A stretch of DNA of 64,000 nucleotides from NCBI RefSeq assembly GCF_900106015.1, contig NZ_LT629797.1, positions 1,302,001 to 1,366,000 on the forward strand, in the 5' to 3' direction. The notes beneath the pieces were generated by a model. That model ran no database searches. It saw only the letters and a list, made by a program, of their open reading frames with translations, and had not been told where the DNA came from. Shown here one piece after another: positions 27,668-35,494 of the stretch (its first letter is position 1; every line of letters starts with the position of its first letter). The position numbers were made by a program, and so were the translations under genes. This stretch comes from Pseudomonas sihuiensis (GTDB lineage Bacteria; Pseudomonadota; Gammaproteobacteria; Pseudomonadales; Pseudomonadaceae).

Positions 27668-27679
27668 AAAAAGAATTCC

Positions 27680-28417
27680 TTACTGAGAGACGATCAGGCC
27701 GGTGATCTGGTAGCCCATGAGCAAGAAACCGGCGCTCATCATGGCAACGTTGGCGGTGTAGGCATGGCGCCAGAAGCTGGCAGTACGTCGCCAGTAGCCC
27801 ATCAGAATGAGAATGCCGCCAAGGGCCAGTAGCTGGCCGATCTCGACACCTACGTTGAAGGCAATCAGGTTGGCGATCAGGCCATCAGGAGAAATCTCGA
27901 ACTCCTGGATCTTGGTGGCCAGACCGAAACCATGAAGCAGGCCGAAGATCAGCGTTGCTGCGCGGGTATCGGGCTGGTACCCAAACCAGCGCTGGAAGGC
28001 GCCGAGGTTATCCAGGGCCTTGTACACGACCGAAAAGCCGATGATCGCGTCGATCACATACGAGCTGATGCTGATGTTGCTAAGCACTCCAAAGAGCAGA
28101 GTGATCGAATGGCCAACTGCGAACAGCGTGACGTACAGCCCTACGTCCTTCAGACGGTAGAGAAAGAAGATCACGCCGAACAGGAACAGCAGATGGTCGT
28201 AGCCGGTGATCATGTGTTTGGCACCCATGTAGATGAAGGGCACCAACATCACGCCGGTACTTTCCTGGATGAAGCCCTTGTCTCCTTCGGGAACTCCGTG
28301 GGCCAGCGCCTCAGGCATGACTGCCATCAGTAGAGCGAGGGTAAGCAAGGGCAGAAAGAGTGATCGACGCAGGCGTGCGATCAGCGCCGTTGCCCTGCTT
28401 AGGGGAAGCGAATTCAT
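27680..28417 (-). CDS. HupE/UreJ-family membrane protein
   Basis: A 245-residue protein with a signal-like N-terminus (ALAHGVPEGDKGF) and about six membrane helices. The family signature is GYDHLLFLFGVIFFLYR near 72-88, with HSITL and GLLHGFGLA further on; the conserved His and Asp in GYDH are thought to bind Ni or Co. HupE/UreJ proteins are secondary permeases for nickel or cobalt. It sits between a His-rich secreted protein and the anchor protein, on the opposite strand from rcnR-rcnA, so metal homeostasis is likely. Direction of transport cannot be read. Confidence 0.8.
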   Translation of the reverse strand: MNSLPLSRATALIARLRRSLFLPLLTLALLMAVMPEALAHGVPEGDKGFIQESTGVMLVPFIYMGAKHMITGYDHLLFLFGVIFFLYRLKDVGLYVTLFAVGHSITLLFGVLSNISISSYVIDAIIGFSVVYKALDNLGAFQRWFGYQPDTRAATLIFGLLHGFGLATKIQEFEISPDGLIANLIAFNVGVEIGQLLALGGILILMGYWRRTASFWRHAYTANVAMMSAGFLLMGYQITGLIVSQ

Positions 28418-28464
28418 AACGATTTCCTAGGCTGTAGTGGTCTGGGGCCGCGAGGCGGCCGGTT

Positions 28465-28806
28465 TCAGAGCACGAACCTAGAGCGTGGTGGCCGTTCGAT
28501 CAGGTAGATCGGCACTTCAGGGACAATTGCCCGCAACGAGCTGGGAGGGGTTTCCCGCTCGGGGCGTGACAGTAGTGTCAACGCCGACCCGAGATAGGGG
28601 ATCTCATGGCTATGGTCAGCTGCATGTTTGTGGCTCGGGAATGCCGGCGCGTCCACGTCATGGGAATGACCATGGGACACAGCGCCAGAGTAATCCCCCG
28701 GTATCAGCGGTGCTTTGATGGCGGCCAGCGAATGCCCTACCCAGGCCAATAGCAAGGCCAGTATCAATGCGATAACGGGTTTCTTCGAGGCACTACGGCG
28801 AGCCAT
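28465..28806 (-). CDS. Small His-rich secreted protein, first gene of the HupE operon
   Basis: A 113-residue protein with a signal peptide (residues 5 to about 27, ALLLAWVGHSLAA) and a mature part with a His cluster (SHGHSHDVDAPAFPSHKHAADHSH at about 41-65). It then has a hydrophobic/Pro-rich end with no Cys. No family is recognised. The His cluster suggests periplasmic Ni or Co binding. ATG at 28806 is used; TTG at 28830 is a possible alternative. It is 47 bases from the HupE gene and divergent from rcnR, sharing its operator region. Confidence 0.65.
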   Translation of the reverse strand: MARRSASKKPVIALILALLLAWVGHSLAAIKAPLIPGDYSGAVSHGHSHDVDAPAFPSHKHAADHSHEIPYLGSALTLLSRPERETPPSSLRAIVPEVPIYLIERPPRSRFVL

Positions 28807-28854
28807 TTTCCTATGTCTTGCAGCTTGCAAAGGACCAACAGGGTCGTTTGACCG

Positions 28855-28873
28855 TATCCCCCCCAGGGGGATA
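28855..28873. promoter_or_regulatory. RcnR/CsoR-type G-tract operator between divergent operons
   Basis: TATCCCCC (28855-28862) and GGGGGATA (28866-28873) form a perfect dyad with a 3-bp centre. G/C-tract dyads of this kind are bound by RcnR-like repressors. It lies 40 bases before rcnR and about 50 before the His-rich/HupE operon, so one site can control both. Confidence 0.8.
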
Positions 28874-28912
28874 GGATGCGAGCGTAAATCATCGAGGCAT
28901 AGGACTCAAGGC

Positions 28913-29206
28913 ATGAGCGATCACGAACACAGCCATGGCCACCGACACCAAAGCCACAGCGATGTCATGAAGCGCCTGAAACGCGCCGAGGGCCATCTGC
29001 GCAGCATCATCACCATGATCGAGGATGGCCGTGAGTGCGTGGATATCGCGCAGCAGCTGCATGCCGTGGAGAAGGCCGTATGCCAGGCCAAGCGCACTCT
29101 GATTCAAGATCACATCGATCACTGCCTGGAGCACACGATGGACGCCCTCGCTACTGGCGAGCGCACCTCCCTTGAAGACTTCAAGCAGATCACGAAGTAC
29201 CTGTAG
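28913..29206 (+). CDS. rcnR: RcnR/CsoR-family metal-sensing repressor
   Basis: A 97-residue helical repressor. The N-terminus is unusually His-rich (MSDHEHSHGHRHQSHSD), then VMKRLKRAEGHLRSIITMIEDGRECVDIAQQLHAVEKAV. The Cys at 42 and the His at 51 and in DHIDHCLEH match the RcnR metal ligands for Ni/Co rather than the Cu ligands of CsoR. It represses rcnA until Ni(II) or Co(II) binds. ATG at 28913 has AGGACTCAAGG upstream. rcnA starts 8 bases after its stop. Confidence 0.9.
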   Translation: MSDHEHSHGHRHQSHSDVMKRLKRAEGHLRSIITMIEDGRECVDIAQQLHAVEKAVCQAKRTLIQDHIDHCLEHTMDALATGERTSLEDFKQITKYL

Positions 29207-29214
29207 GTATCACC

Positions 29215-30336
29215 ATGTCGAGCTTTGCCGAATTGCTGCAGCAGGGTGCGTCTCACGCCTGGCTGTACTTCCCCAGCGCCATCCTCCTAGGGGCATTGCA
29301 TGGCCTGGAGCCAGGCCACTCGAAGACCATGATGGCGGCCTTCATCGTAGCCATCCGCGGCACCGTGAAGCAGGCGGTATTGCTGGGGCTGGCGGCAACC
29401 ATTTCGCACACCGCGGTGGTCTGGCTGGTGGCCATGGGCGGCATGTATCTGGGCCAGAACCTGAATGCTGAAACGACTGAACCCTATTTCCAGCTCGCGT
29501 CCGCCGCGATCATCATCACCATCGCGCTCTGGATGCTGTGGCGAACCTGGCGTGGCGAACAGATGTGGCGTTTCGAAGAAGGTGATCATGCGCATGATCA
29601 CCACCATGACGAGCTTCGCCGAATCGATACCGGACACGGGCGAATCGAACTCTCGATCTTCGAGGAAGGGGTTCCCCCGCGCTGGCGTCTGCGCACTCTG
29701 ACTGGTCACTCTTGGCCAGCAGAAGACGTGAATCTGTCGACGACGCGTCCTGATGGGACAGCTCAGCTGTTCCGCTTTGTGCATCGCGGCGAATACCTGG
29801 AATCGGTCGCGGAAATTCCAGAGCCTCATCAGTTCACCGCGCGTCTGAGCCTTGGCCACGCGGGCCATTCGCACGACTATGACCTCGATTTCCATGAGCA
29901 CGACCACGGCCACAACCATTCCGATCTGCAGGGCCTGGAGCTGTCGCTGGAGGGATACCAGGATGCCCATGAGCGAGCCCACGCCAACGACATCCGCAAC
30001 CGCTTCAATAACCGCAACGTCACTACAGGCCAGATCATCCTGTTCGGCCTTACCGGAGGACTGATCCCCTGTCCTGCCGCGATTACGGTGCTGTTGCTAT
30101 GCCTGCAGGTGAAGGAAGTCGCACTCGGGGCTGTTCTGGTGCTGTGCTTTAGTGTCGGCCTGGCGTTGACGCTGGTATCCGTCGGCGTAGCTGCTGCGGT
30201 GGGCGCTCGCCAGGCCTCCAACCGGTGGCCATGGCTGGGAGCGGTCGCGCGTCGCGCGCCCTACCTCTCGAGCATGCTCATTATTGGGGTCGGTATCTAC
30301 GTCGGTGTTCATGGCTGGATCGGTCTGACCGCCTAA
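29215..30336 (+). CDS. rcnA: Nickel/cobalt efflux permease RcnA
   Basis: A 373-residue NiCoT-type exporter. Membrane helices flank a large central His-rich loop (DHAHDHHHDE at about 122-131 and HEHDHGHNHSD at about 227-237). Family motifs are LGALHGLEPGHSKTMMAAF near 23-41 and GGLIPCPAAITVLLLCL near 282. It exports Ni(II) and Co(II) across the inner membrane under RcnR control. The loop also holds a beta-like insert (PRWRLRTLTGHSWPA, VNLSTTRPDGT), longer than in E. coli RcnA. The next gene begins immediately after its stop. Confidence 0.92.
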   Translation: MSSFAELLQQGASHAWLYFPSAILLGALHGLEPGHSKTMMAAFIVAIRGTVKQAVLLGLAATISHTAVVWLVAMGGMYLGQNLNAETTEPYFQLASAAIIITIALWMLWRTWRGEQMWRFEEGDHAHDHHHDELRRIDTGHGRIELSIFEEGVPPRWRLRTLTGHSWPAEDVNLSTTRPDGTAQLFRFVHRGEYLESVAEIPEPHQFTARLSLGHAGHSHDYDLDFHEHDHGHNHSDLQGLELSLEGYQDAHERAHANDIRNRFNNRNVTTGQIILFGLTGGLIPCPAAITVLLLCLQVKEVALGAVLVLCFSVGLALTLVSVGVAAAVGARQASNRWPWLGAVARRAPYLSSMLIIGVGIYVGVHGWIGLTA

Positions 30337-30777
30337 ATGTGGGAGCTATCAGGCTACCTGGGCCTACTCCTCGCGGCCTTCAGTGCCGCGACTTTGATCC
30401 CCGCACAGTCCGAGGCAGTGCTCACCGGCCTGCTGATAAGTGGCAACTACTCGGTGGTCATGCTGTTGGTGGTGGCTACGGCAGGAAACGTTCTGGGTTC
30501 CGCGCTCAACTGGCTGCTCGGTCTCTACATTGAGCGCTATCGGCACAGACGCTGGTTCCCGGTCAGTGACGACAAGCTGGCCCGCGCGCAGCGGGCCTAC
30601 CACCGCTACGGTCGTTGGTCACTGCTGCTGAGCTGGGTGCCGATCATTGGCGACCCGCTGACCCTGATTGCCGGCGTCATGCGCGAACCCTTTTGGAGCT
30701 TCTTTTTGATCGTGCTGCTGGCCAAGGCTGCTCGATACTTGGTGCTCACCGTGGTGACCCTCGGGATCATGGGGTAA
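30337..30777 (+). CDS. yqaA: YqaA/DedA-like small membrane protein
   Basis: A 146-residue membrane protein of the SNARE-associated/DedA superfamily, YqaA branch. Landmarks are AFSAATLIPAQSEAVLTGLL near 14-33, ATAGNVLGSALNWLLG near 46-61, and the re-entrant motif GRWSLLLSWVPIIGDPLTLIAGVMR near 88-112. It begins at the base after rcnA and overlaps the next start by one base, so it is co-transcribed with rcnA. The function is not defined; DedA relatives flip lipids or affect envelope homeostasis. Confidence 0.85.
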   Translation: MWELSGYLGLLLAAFSAATLIPAQSEAVLTGLLISGNYSVVMLLVVATAGNVLGSALNWLLGLYIERYRHRRWFPVSDDKLARAQRAYHRYGRWSLLLSWVPIIGDPLTLIAGVMREPFWSFFLIVLLAKAARYLVLTVVTLGIMG

Positions 30778-31478
30778 TGCGCTCGACCAGCCTGGATCTC
30801 GTCAAATGGCTCGCCATGCTGACGATGGTCATAGACCACCTGCGCTATCTCTGGCCTGAAGAGACAGCCTGGCTGTTCGTGGTTGGACGCTTCGCCTTCC
30901 CACTGTTCTGCGTGGGTATTGCCGCCAACGTGTCACGTTCACGCCCAGGAGATCTGTACAGCGATAACAACTTTCGCTATCTGCGCTGGCTACTGGCTTT
31001 CAGCCTCATATCCGAGCTGCCGTATCGGGCGTTGTCCGAGATGAGCAATACGCTGAATGTCATGCCGACACTGATGTTGGGGCTCATAGTTGCTTGGAGT
31101 GTCCATCACAGCGATCGTGCAGGCTTGATGCTGGGGCTATTCACGCTGACCGTTGCGACAGTGCTTCATGATCGGCTGATGTACGGCGCGTTTGGAGTCC
31201 TGCTGCCGGCCACCATGGTGTTGGCAGTGCAGCGCCCCGGGGTCACCTGGCTCATACCCGCAGTCTTCAGCGTGTTGGCCAATAGCCGTGACGGTTGGAT
31301 CGGAGCTGGTCCCTTTGGCACCTGGTGGGCCATGGCCACGACCTTTGCGGCTCCGCTGGTTGGCCTGTGGCTATTGCGCCAGAAAATCACCCAACACATA
31401 TGGCCAGTGGGGCGCTGGGGTTACTACTTCTACCCCGGCCATCTAGCGGTGCTGGCGTTGTTTCGTGCGGCTCTCTGA
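30777..31478 (+). CDS. TraX-family membrane protein
   Basis: A 233-residue membrane protein of the TraX family with about seven helices. It begins with the usual LDLVKWLAMLTMVIDHLRYL and contains FVVGRFAFPLFCVGIAAN, LISELPYRAL and the end RWGYYFYPGHLAVLAL. TraX in the F plasmid acetylates pilin; chromosomal members are acyltransferase-like proteins without known substrate. It begins at TAATG, overlapping the yqaA stop, and probably ends the rcnR operon. Nothing here suggests a conjugation function. Confidence 0.82.
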   Translation: MRSTSLDLVKWLAMLTMVIDHLRYLWPEETAWLFVVGRFAFPLFCVGIAANVSRSRPGDLYSDNNFRYLRWLLAFSLISELPYRALSEMSNTLNVMPTLMLGLIVAWSVHHSDRAGLMLGLFTLTVATVLHDRLMYGAFGVLLPATMVLAVQRPGVTWLIPAVFSVLANSRDGWIGAGPFGTWWAMATTFAAPLVGLWLLRQKITQHIWPVGRWGYYFYPGHLAVLALFRAAL

Positions 31479-31577
31479 CCGGTCGATCAAAATCCCCTTG
31501 CTCAATGCAGGCCTTTTGCCATAATCCGGAGCGTGACCTAGATCACATATAAGAGCCAATCGAAACGGAGTTTAAAC

Positions 31578-31712
31578 ATGAAGAAGCTTTCTGCCGCCCT
31601 GATCTCCACCGTGATTGCCCTGTCCTCTGCTGTCGCAGTTGCCCATAGCGGAGGCACCGACTCGAAGGGCTGCCATACCAACCACTCCACGGGCGAGTAC
31701 CACTGCCATTGA
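31578..31712 (+). CDS. YHYH-domain secreted microprotein
   Basis: A 44-residue protein. The signal peptide is residues 1 to about 22 (SSAVAVAHSGG); the mature part is GGTDSKGCHTNHSTGEYHCH, the standard YHYH domain with two Cys and several His that could bind metal. ACGGAG lies 11 bases before the ATG, and a perfect 11-bp hairpin follows the stop. It lies between the Ni/Co and chromate genes. The function of this family is unknown; the mature peptide is only about 22 residues. Confidence 0.85.
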   Translation: MKKLSAALISTVIALSSAVAVAHSGGTDSKGCHTNHSTGEYHCH

Positions 31713-31723
31713 TTTAGGCAGTG

Positions 31724-31749
31724 CTGGCCGCCTCTCGTGAGGCGGCCAG
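31724..31749. terminator. Hairpin terminator after the YHYH gene
   Basis: CTGGCCGCCTC (31724-31734), loop TCGT, GAGGCGGCCAG (31739-31749): a perfect 11-bp stem between convergent genes. There is no T-run, but stability and position suggest a bidirectional terminator. Confidence 0.65.
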
Positions 31750-31759
31750 AACCAGATGG

Positions 31760-32083
31760 CTAGACCAAATCGCACACCGGCTGCTTGGCTTCACGCCAAC
31801 CTGCAAAGCCGTCGACGAGATACCGCGCATCCAGTCCCATTGCCCAGAGAGTAGCGGCACACCCCTGGCTGATCTCATGCCCATGGGCGCAGTAAAGAAT
31901 CACGGGGCGATCCCGTGGCACTTGATCCTTCCAAGAGAAAAGCTGTTCGGGGTCATACCATTTCGCCTCAGCGATCTGTGCTCCGTCAGCGTTGCGTGCG
32001 ATAGCTCGGCGTACATCGAGTAACTCAAAGCAGCGACCTGAAGCCTGCCACTCAGCGAGCTCGCGAATCGATATGCGCTCCAT
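31760..32083 (-). CDS. Rhodanese-like sulfurtransferase, third gene of the chromate operon
   Basis: A 107-residue single-domain rhodanese. The active-site loop is CAHGHEIS with the catalytic Cys at 65, preceded by FELLDVRR and followed by YLVDGFAGWR, all standard. It ends 10 bases short of chrA on the same strand and so belongs with chrB-chrA. Its job may be sulfur transfer or arsenate/thiol chemistry linked to chromate stress, since chromate enters as a sulfate analogue; that link is inference. Confidence 0.85.
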   Translation of the reverse strand: MERISIRELAEWQASGRCFELLDVRRAIARNADGAQIAEAKWYDPEQLFSWKDQVPRDRPVILYCAHGHEISQGCAATLWAMGLDARYLVDGFAGWREAKQPVCDLV

Positions 32084-32092
32084 AACCTCTCC

Positions 32093-33448
32093 CTAACGCA
32101 ACAGGTGGATAGCCAAACCCACAAGAGCACATCCCACCAACACCTGGATGACTCCACGCTTGAAGCGGAAAAGTGCGACTGCGGCACCGACAGCGATCAA
32201 CGCCGAGGGCCAATCGAAGCTGCCAGCAAAACCCTCAGGCCACAGCACGTGATAGCCGAAGAACAGCGCCAGGTTGAGGATGACGCCAACCACCGCAGCA
32301 GTAATGCCGGTCAGCGGCGCGGTGAACTTCAGTTCGTTGTGGGTGGACTCCACCAGCGGCCCGCCGGCGAGGATGAACAAGAACGAGGGCAGGAAGGTAA
32401 ACCAGGTGACGAGGCTGGCTGCTACAGCGCCGGCAAGGAATGCCTGTTCTGGCCCGAAGACCTGATGCACATAGGCACCAACGAAGCCCACGAAGGCCAC
32501 CACCATGATCAGCGGCCCCGGGGTGGTCTCGCCCAGCGCCAGGCCATCGATCATCTGGGTGGGGGTCAGCCAGCCGTAATGGCCTACCGCGCCCTGATAG
32601 ACATACGGCAATACCGCATAGGCGCCGCCGAAGGTGAGTAGAGCAGCCTTGGTGAAGAACCAGCCCATTTGAGTCAGGGTGCCCTCCCAACCATACAGGG
32701 CGGTCAGTAGCCCCATCGGCAAGGCCCACAGCACAGCTCCTACAACGACCAACAGAGCCAAGCGCGACCAGCGGAAGCGCGCATGCGCCGGCGGTGGCGT
32801 GTTGTCGTCGATCAATGCCGGCCCATAGGACTGTTTGGATGCCCCATGCCCACCACCGACGCTGAACTTGTCCGGGGCATAGCGTCCGCCCAGGTAGCCA
32901 ATCATGGCCGCCCCTAGAACGATCAGCGGGAACGGGATATTGAGGGCGAAGATCGCCACGAAGGAGGCAGCAGCGATCGCCCACAACCAGTTGTTTTTCA
33001 GCGCGCGTGAACCGATACGGTGGGCAGCCTGAACAACGATGGCGGTGACGGCGGGTTTGATACCGTAAAACAATCCCGCCACCACCGGCACTTCGCCGAA
33101 AGCGATGTAGACCCAGGACAGGGCGATCAGGATGAACAGTGAGGGCAGCACAAACAGTACGCCGGCGATCACCCCACCCCAAGTGCGATGCATGAGCCAG
33201 CCGATATAGGTGGCCAGTTGCTGAGCCTCCGGGCCTGGCAGGAGCATGCAGTAGTTCAACGCATGCAGGAAACGGCGCTCCGAGATCCAGCGCCGCCGCT
33301 CCACCAGCTCCTGGTGCATGATCGAGATCTGCCCGGCCGGGCCCCCAAAGCTGATGAAACCTAGTTTCAGCCAGAATAAGAATGCTTCAAGTAGACCTAT
33401 GTTCTCTACCTTGTCTTGCTCTGTTGCGTGCATGGCCGTCTCATTCAT
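32093..33448 (-). CDS. chrA: Chromate efflux transporter ChrA
   Basis: A 451-residue CHR-family transporter with two homologous halves. The N-terminal half has FLKLGFISFGGPAGQI-type sequence (LKLGFISFGGPAGQIS at about 26-41), LLPGPEAQQLATYIGW and the C-terminal half FFTKAALLTFGGAYAVLPYV and GLALGETTPGPLIMVVAFVGF. It pumps chromate out using the membrane potential. ATG at 33448 overlaps the chrB stop by 8 bases. A longer start at 33487 is less likely, as it lies inside chrB. Confidence 0.93.
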   Translation of the reverse strand: MNETAMHATEQDKVENIGLLEAFLFWLKLGFISFGGPAGQISIMHQELVERRRWISERRFLHALNYCMLLPGPEAQQLATYIGWLMHRTWGGVIAGVLFVLPSLFILIALSWVYIAFGEVPVVAGLFYGIKPAVTAIVVQAAHRIGSRALKNNWLWAIAAASFVAIFALNIPFPLIVLGAAMIGYLGGRYAPDKFSVGGGHGASKQSYGPALIDDNTPPPAHARFRWSRLALLVVVGAVLWALPMGLLTALYGWEGTLTQMGWFFTKAALLTFGGAYAVLPYVYQGAVGHYGWLTPTQMIDGLALGETTPGPLIMVVAFVGFVGAYVHQVFGPEQAFLAGAVAASLVTWFTFLPSFLFILAGGPLVESTHNELKFTAPLTGITAAVVGVILNLALFFGYHVLWPEGFAGSFDWPSALIAVGAAVALFRFKRGVIQVLVGCALVGLAIHLLR

Positions 33449-34385
33449 CACTTTGTCCTTCCTTGCCGAATGCCGCCAGCAGTCCATCGAAGATGGCGCA
33501 GGCCGCAGCCAATAACTGATCGTCGTTTTCGATGCTGGCTCGCAATCCAGCCAGTACCCGCTCTACACCCGTCGCTTCTGTGGGTTGCGCGCCCCCCACG
33601 TCCAGGTAGTGAACCAGAGCCCCTACGCGCTGAAGCCCTGGCGCCTCCAGCCCGAAGCTGGCCTGCAGGGTTTCGAAGGTGACCTTGGTGCCGACATGGC
33701 TGAACCGGGCGCCATCGAAATCGAACCCAAGTGCTTCCGCTGGGCATGCATCAGGAGAGGGAAGCCAGAGGATGCTGGCACCTGGATCGATGAAGCGGCG
33801 GATCAGCCAGGCGCTGGCCAGACGGTCAACCCAGGGGCGCTGGCGAGTCGCCCAGGTTCGCCCTTGGTAGTCCCGCGGGTCGAGCTGCTCGATGGTTTGC
33901 TCGTGGCTGGTGGGCTCGTCCTTGGACAGCGCGCGGTTGATGGCCACCTCGAGGTCGCGCAGCAGCGCGTCTGCCTGCCGCAGAGGTTCGCCTGGAAAGA
34001 AGTCGATCAACTGGATCTGTGCGAACGACTTGCGCAACTTACGGGCCTGGCGAGCAGTCGCCAGTGCGTTCTCGGGCGTCAGCTGGGCCAGTTGGGGCTC
34101 AACCTCCGAGCGCAACCTGGTGTAGTCGTCGCCACGGTCAAAGAGAGGTATGAAGCGCTCACCCTGGGGATCAGTGACCGGCAGGAGCGACGCCGAGCCA
34201 CCACTATCCAGCACGTCACGCTCGACGGACTCCAGTACCTCACGACTAGCCGAGCCATCCGGCAATAGGTACACGCCGTCGCGAAGAACGGCAGCTCCTG
34301 CACTCTTCAGCGTCCGCCAAGCCCGCATTCGCTCGGCGGCATTTGCCGTAGGCAGTGCCATCACGAGACATAGCCAATTAATCAA
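33441..34385 (-). CDS. chrB: ChrB chromate-resistance regulator
   Basis: A 314-residue ChrB protein: an N-terminal domain (INWLCLVMALPTANAAERMRAWRTLK at the start, split here only for length: regulator part) and a C-terminal ChrB domain (RPWVDRLASAWLIRRFIDPGA, LGFDFDGARFSHVG, VGALVHYLDVGG). ChrB senses chromate and controls chrA. TTG at 34385 gives the usual ChrB start; ATG at 34361 and 34421 are alternatives. It overlaps chrA. Confidence 0.85.
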   Translation of the reverse strand: MINWLCLVMALPTANAAERMRAWRTLKSAGAAVLRDGVYLLPDGSASREVLESVERDVLDSGGSASLLPVTDPQGERFIPLFDRGDDYTRLRSEVEPQLAQLTPENALATARQARKLRKSFAQIQLIDFFPGEPLRQADALLRDLEVAINRALSKDEPTSHEQTIEQLDPRDYQGRTWATRQRPWVDRLASAWLIRRFIDPGASILWLPSPDACPAEALGFDFDGARFSHVGTKVTFETLQASFGLEAPGLQRVGALVHYLDVGGAQPTEATGVERVLAGLRASIENDDQLLAAACAIFDGLLAAFGKEGQSDE

Positions 34386-34499
34386 TGTAGAGATCTCACT
34401 AAATATGTTCGATCTATACATTACTCTGCGATTGCTCTATTTGGAACTGCGAAATGGGTTCTGCAGCGTTAGTAGACTGCTTACCTCCAGGTACCGGCA

Positions 34500-34739
34500 A
34501 AGCGAACTGTCGGTGTGGTGCGAATGACTGTCGGAGGGATGCGAATAGGTGTCGGTGGCGTGCGAATGGCCGCCGGAGGGATGCGAATCGGTGTCGGGGC
34601 GTGCGAATGGCTGTCGGAGGATGCGAATAGGTGTCAACGTGTGCGAAAGGCTGTCGATTTTGAAAAACCGCGTTGTGTCGGTTTTGCGTGCGAATCAGTG
34701 TTGGTTAGGAATGTGAATTAGTGTCGGAACCAATGCGAA
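34500..34739 (+). repeat. Tandem 20-21 bp repeat array before the small integrase
   Basis: The heptamer TGCGAAT (or one-base variants) recurs at 34519, 34540, 34561, 34582, 34602, 34622, 34642, 34689, 34712 and 34733, each followed by a tGTCGG core after three to four bases. The first seven are spaced 20-21 bp, two turns of DNA, always in the same orientation. Candidates are multiple terminal repeats of an IS21-type element or binding sites for the adjacent recombinase. No coding sense is evident on either strand. Confidence 0.9.
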
Positions 34740-34774
34740 TACTCACTTGTCCTCCCACATGTGGAGGACTTGCC

Positions 34775-35395
34775 ATGAACATCTCTGCTACCTGCACCCG
34801 CCGGCCCTGGAACAAAGGAAAGTTGGTCGGACAGAAAACCCCGCTCCGGCTGAGAGATATCTGGGCCATCCGAGTAAGGCTTCAGCTTGCAGAACGAACC
34901 CGGGATCTGGCTTTGTTCGATCTGGCCATCGACAGCAAGCTTCGAGCCTGCGACTTAACCAAGCTCCGTGTATGCGACGTTGCTCATGGCGAGCATGTGT
35001 CATCACGAGCAATGGTTATGCAGCAGAAAACGAAGCGACCAGTGCAGTTCGAAATTACTGAGCAAACACGGTCTGCTCTCGCGGCCTGGATACACCAAGC
35101 CCAGCTCCGTAGCCAGGACTGCCTTTTCCCGAGCAGGCTGCACACCTCAGACCATCTATCCACTCGTCAATACGCTCGTATCGTCAAAGGCTGGATGCAA
35201 GCCATTGGCCTTGATCCGGCCATGTATGGCACTCACACAATGAGACGTACAAAGGCATCACTGATCTATCGCAGGACAAAGAACTTGCGGGCCGTTCAAC
35301 TTCTGCTTGGCCATACGAAGCTGGAGAGCACCGTTCGATATCTTGGGATTGAGGTCGACGACGCCTTGGAAATGGCAGAGCAGACCGAGGTTTGA
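34775..35395 (+). CDS. Small stand-alone tyrosine recombinase
   Basis: A 206-residue phage-integrase-family protein consisting of little more than the catalytic domain. The first Arg is in KLRACDLTKLRV near 56-67, a Lys-containing strand is near 85-92, the HxxR motif is HTMRRT near 152-157, LLGHTKLE gives the third His, and the nucleophile is the Tyr in STVRYLG near 189. It lacks the usual N-terminal arm and core-binding domains. ATG at 34775 with GGAGGA upstream is used; the upstream in-frame region is repeat array. Such genes recur singly in Pseudomonas genomes as island-borne integrases. Confidence 0.88.
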   Translation: MNISATCTRRPWNKGKLVGQKTPLRLRDIWAIRVRLQLAERTRDLALFDLAIDSKLRACDLTKLRVCDVAHGEHVSSRAMVMQQKTKRPVQFEITEQTRSALAAWIHQAQLRSQDCLFPSRLHTSDHLSTRQYARIVKGWMQAIGLDPAMYGTHTMRRTKASLIYRRTKNLRAVQLLLGHTKLESTVRYLGIEVDDALEMAEQTEV

Positions 35396-35402
35396 CCATG
35401 TA

Positions 35403-35431
35403 TAGCGACGGTCGAAGTCAGGCCGTCGCTA
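35403..35431. terminator. Hairpin terminator between the small integrase and the EamA gene
   Basis: TAGCGACGG (35403-35411) and CCGTCGCTA (35423-35431) form a perfect 9-bp stem with an 11-base loop, between convergent genes. There is no strong T-run. Confidence 0.55.
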
Positions 35432-35494
35432 ACCGGCCAAATGCTGCCTCCGGCAGCTACCGACCAAAGCCTCCACAGAATTCCATCCAAATAC

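Noticed and set aside
34437..34637. A minus-strand frame encoding His/Ser-rich repeats.
   Set aside because: The apparent protein repeat simply reflects the 20-21 bp DNA array, with no start signal or homology.
34500..34739. CRISPR array.
   Set aside because: Units are 20-21 bp with no unique spacers of constant length, and no cas genes are present.
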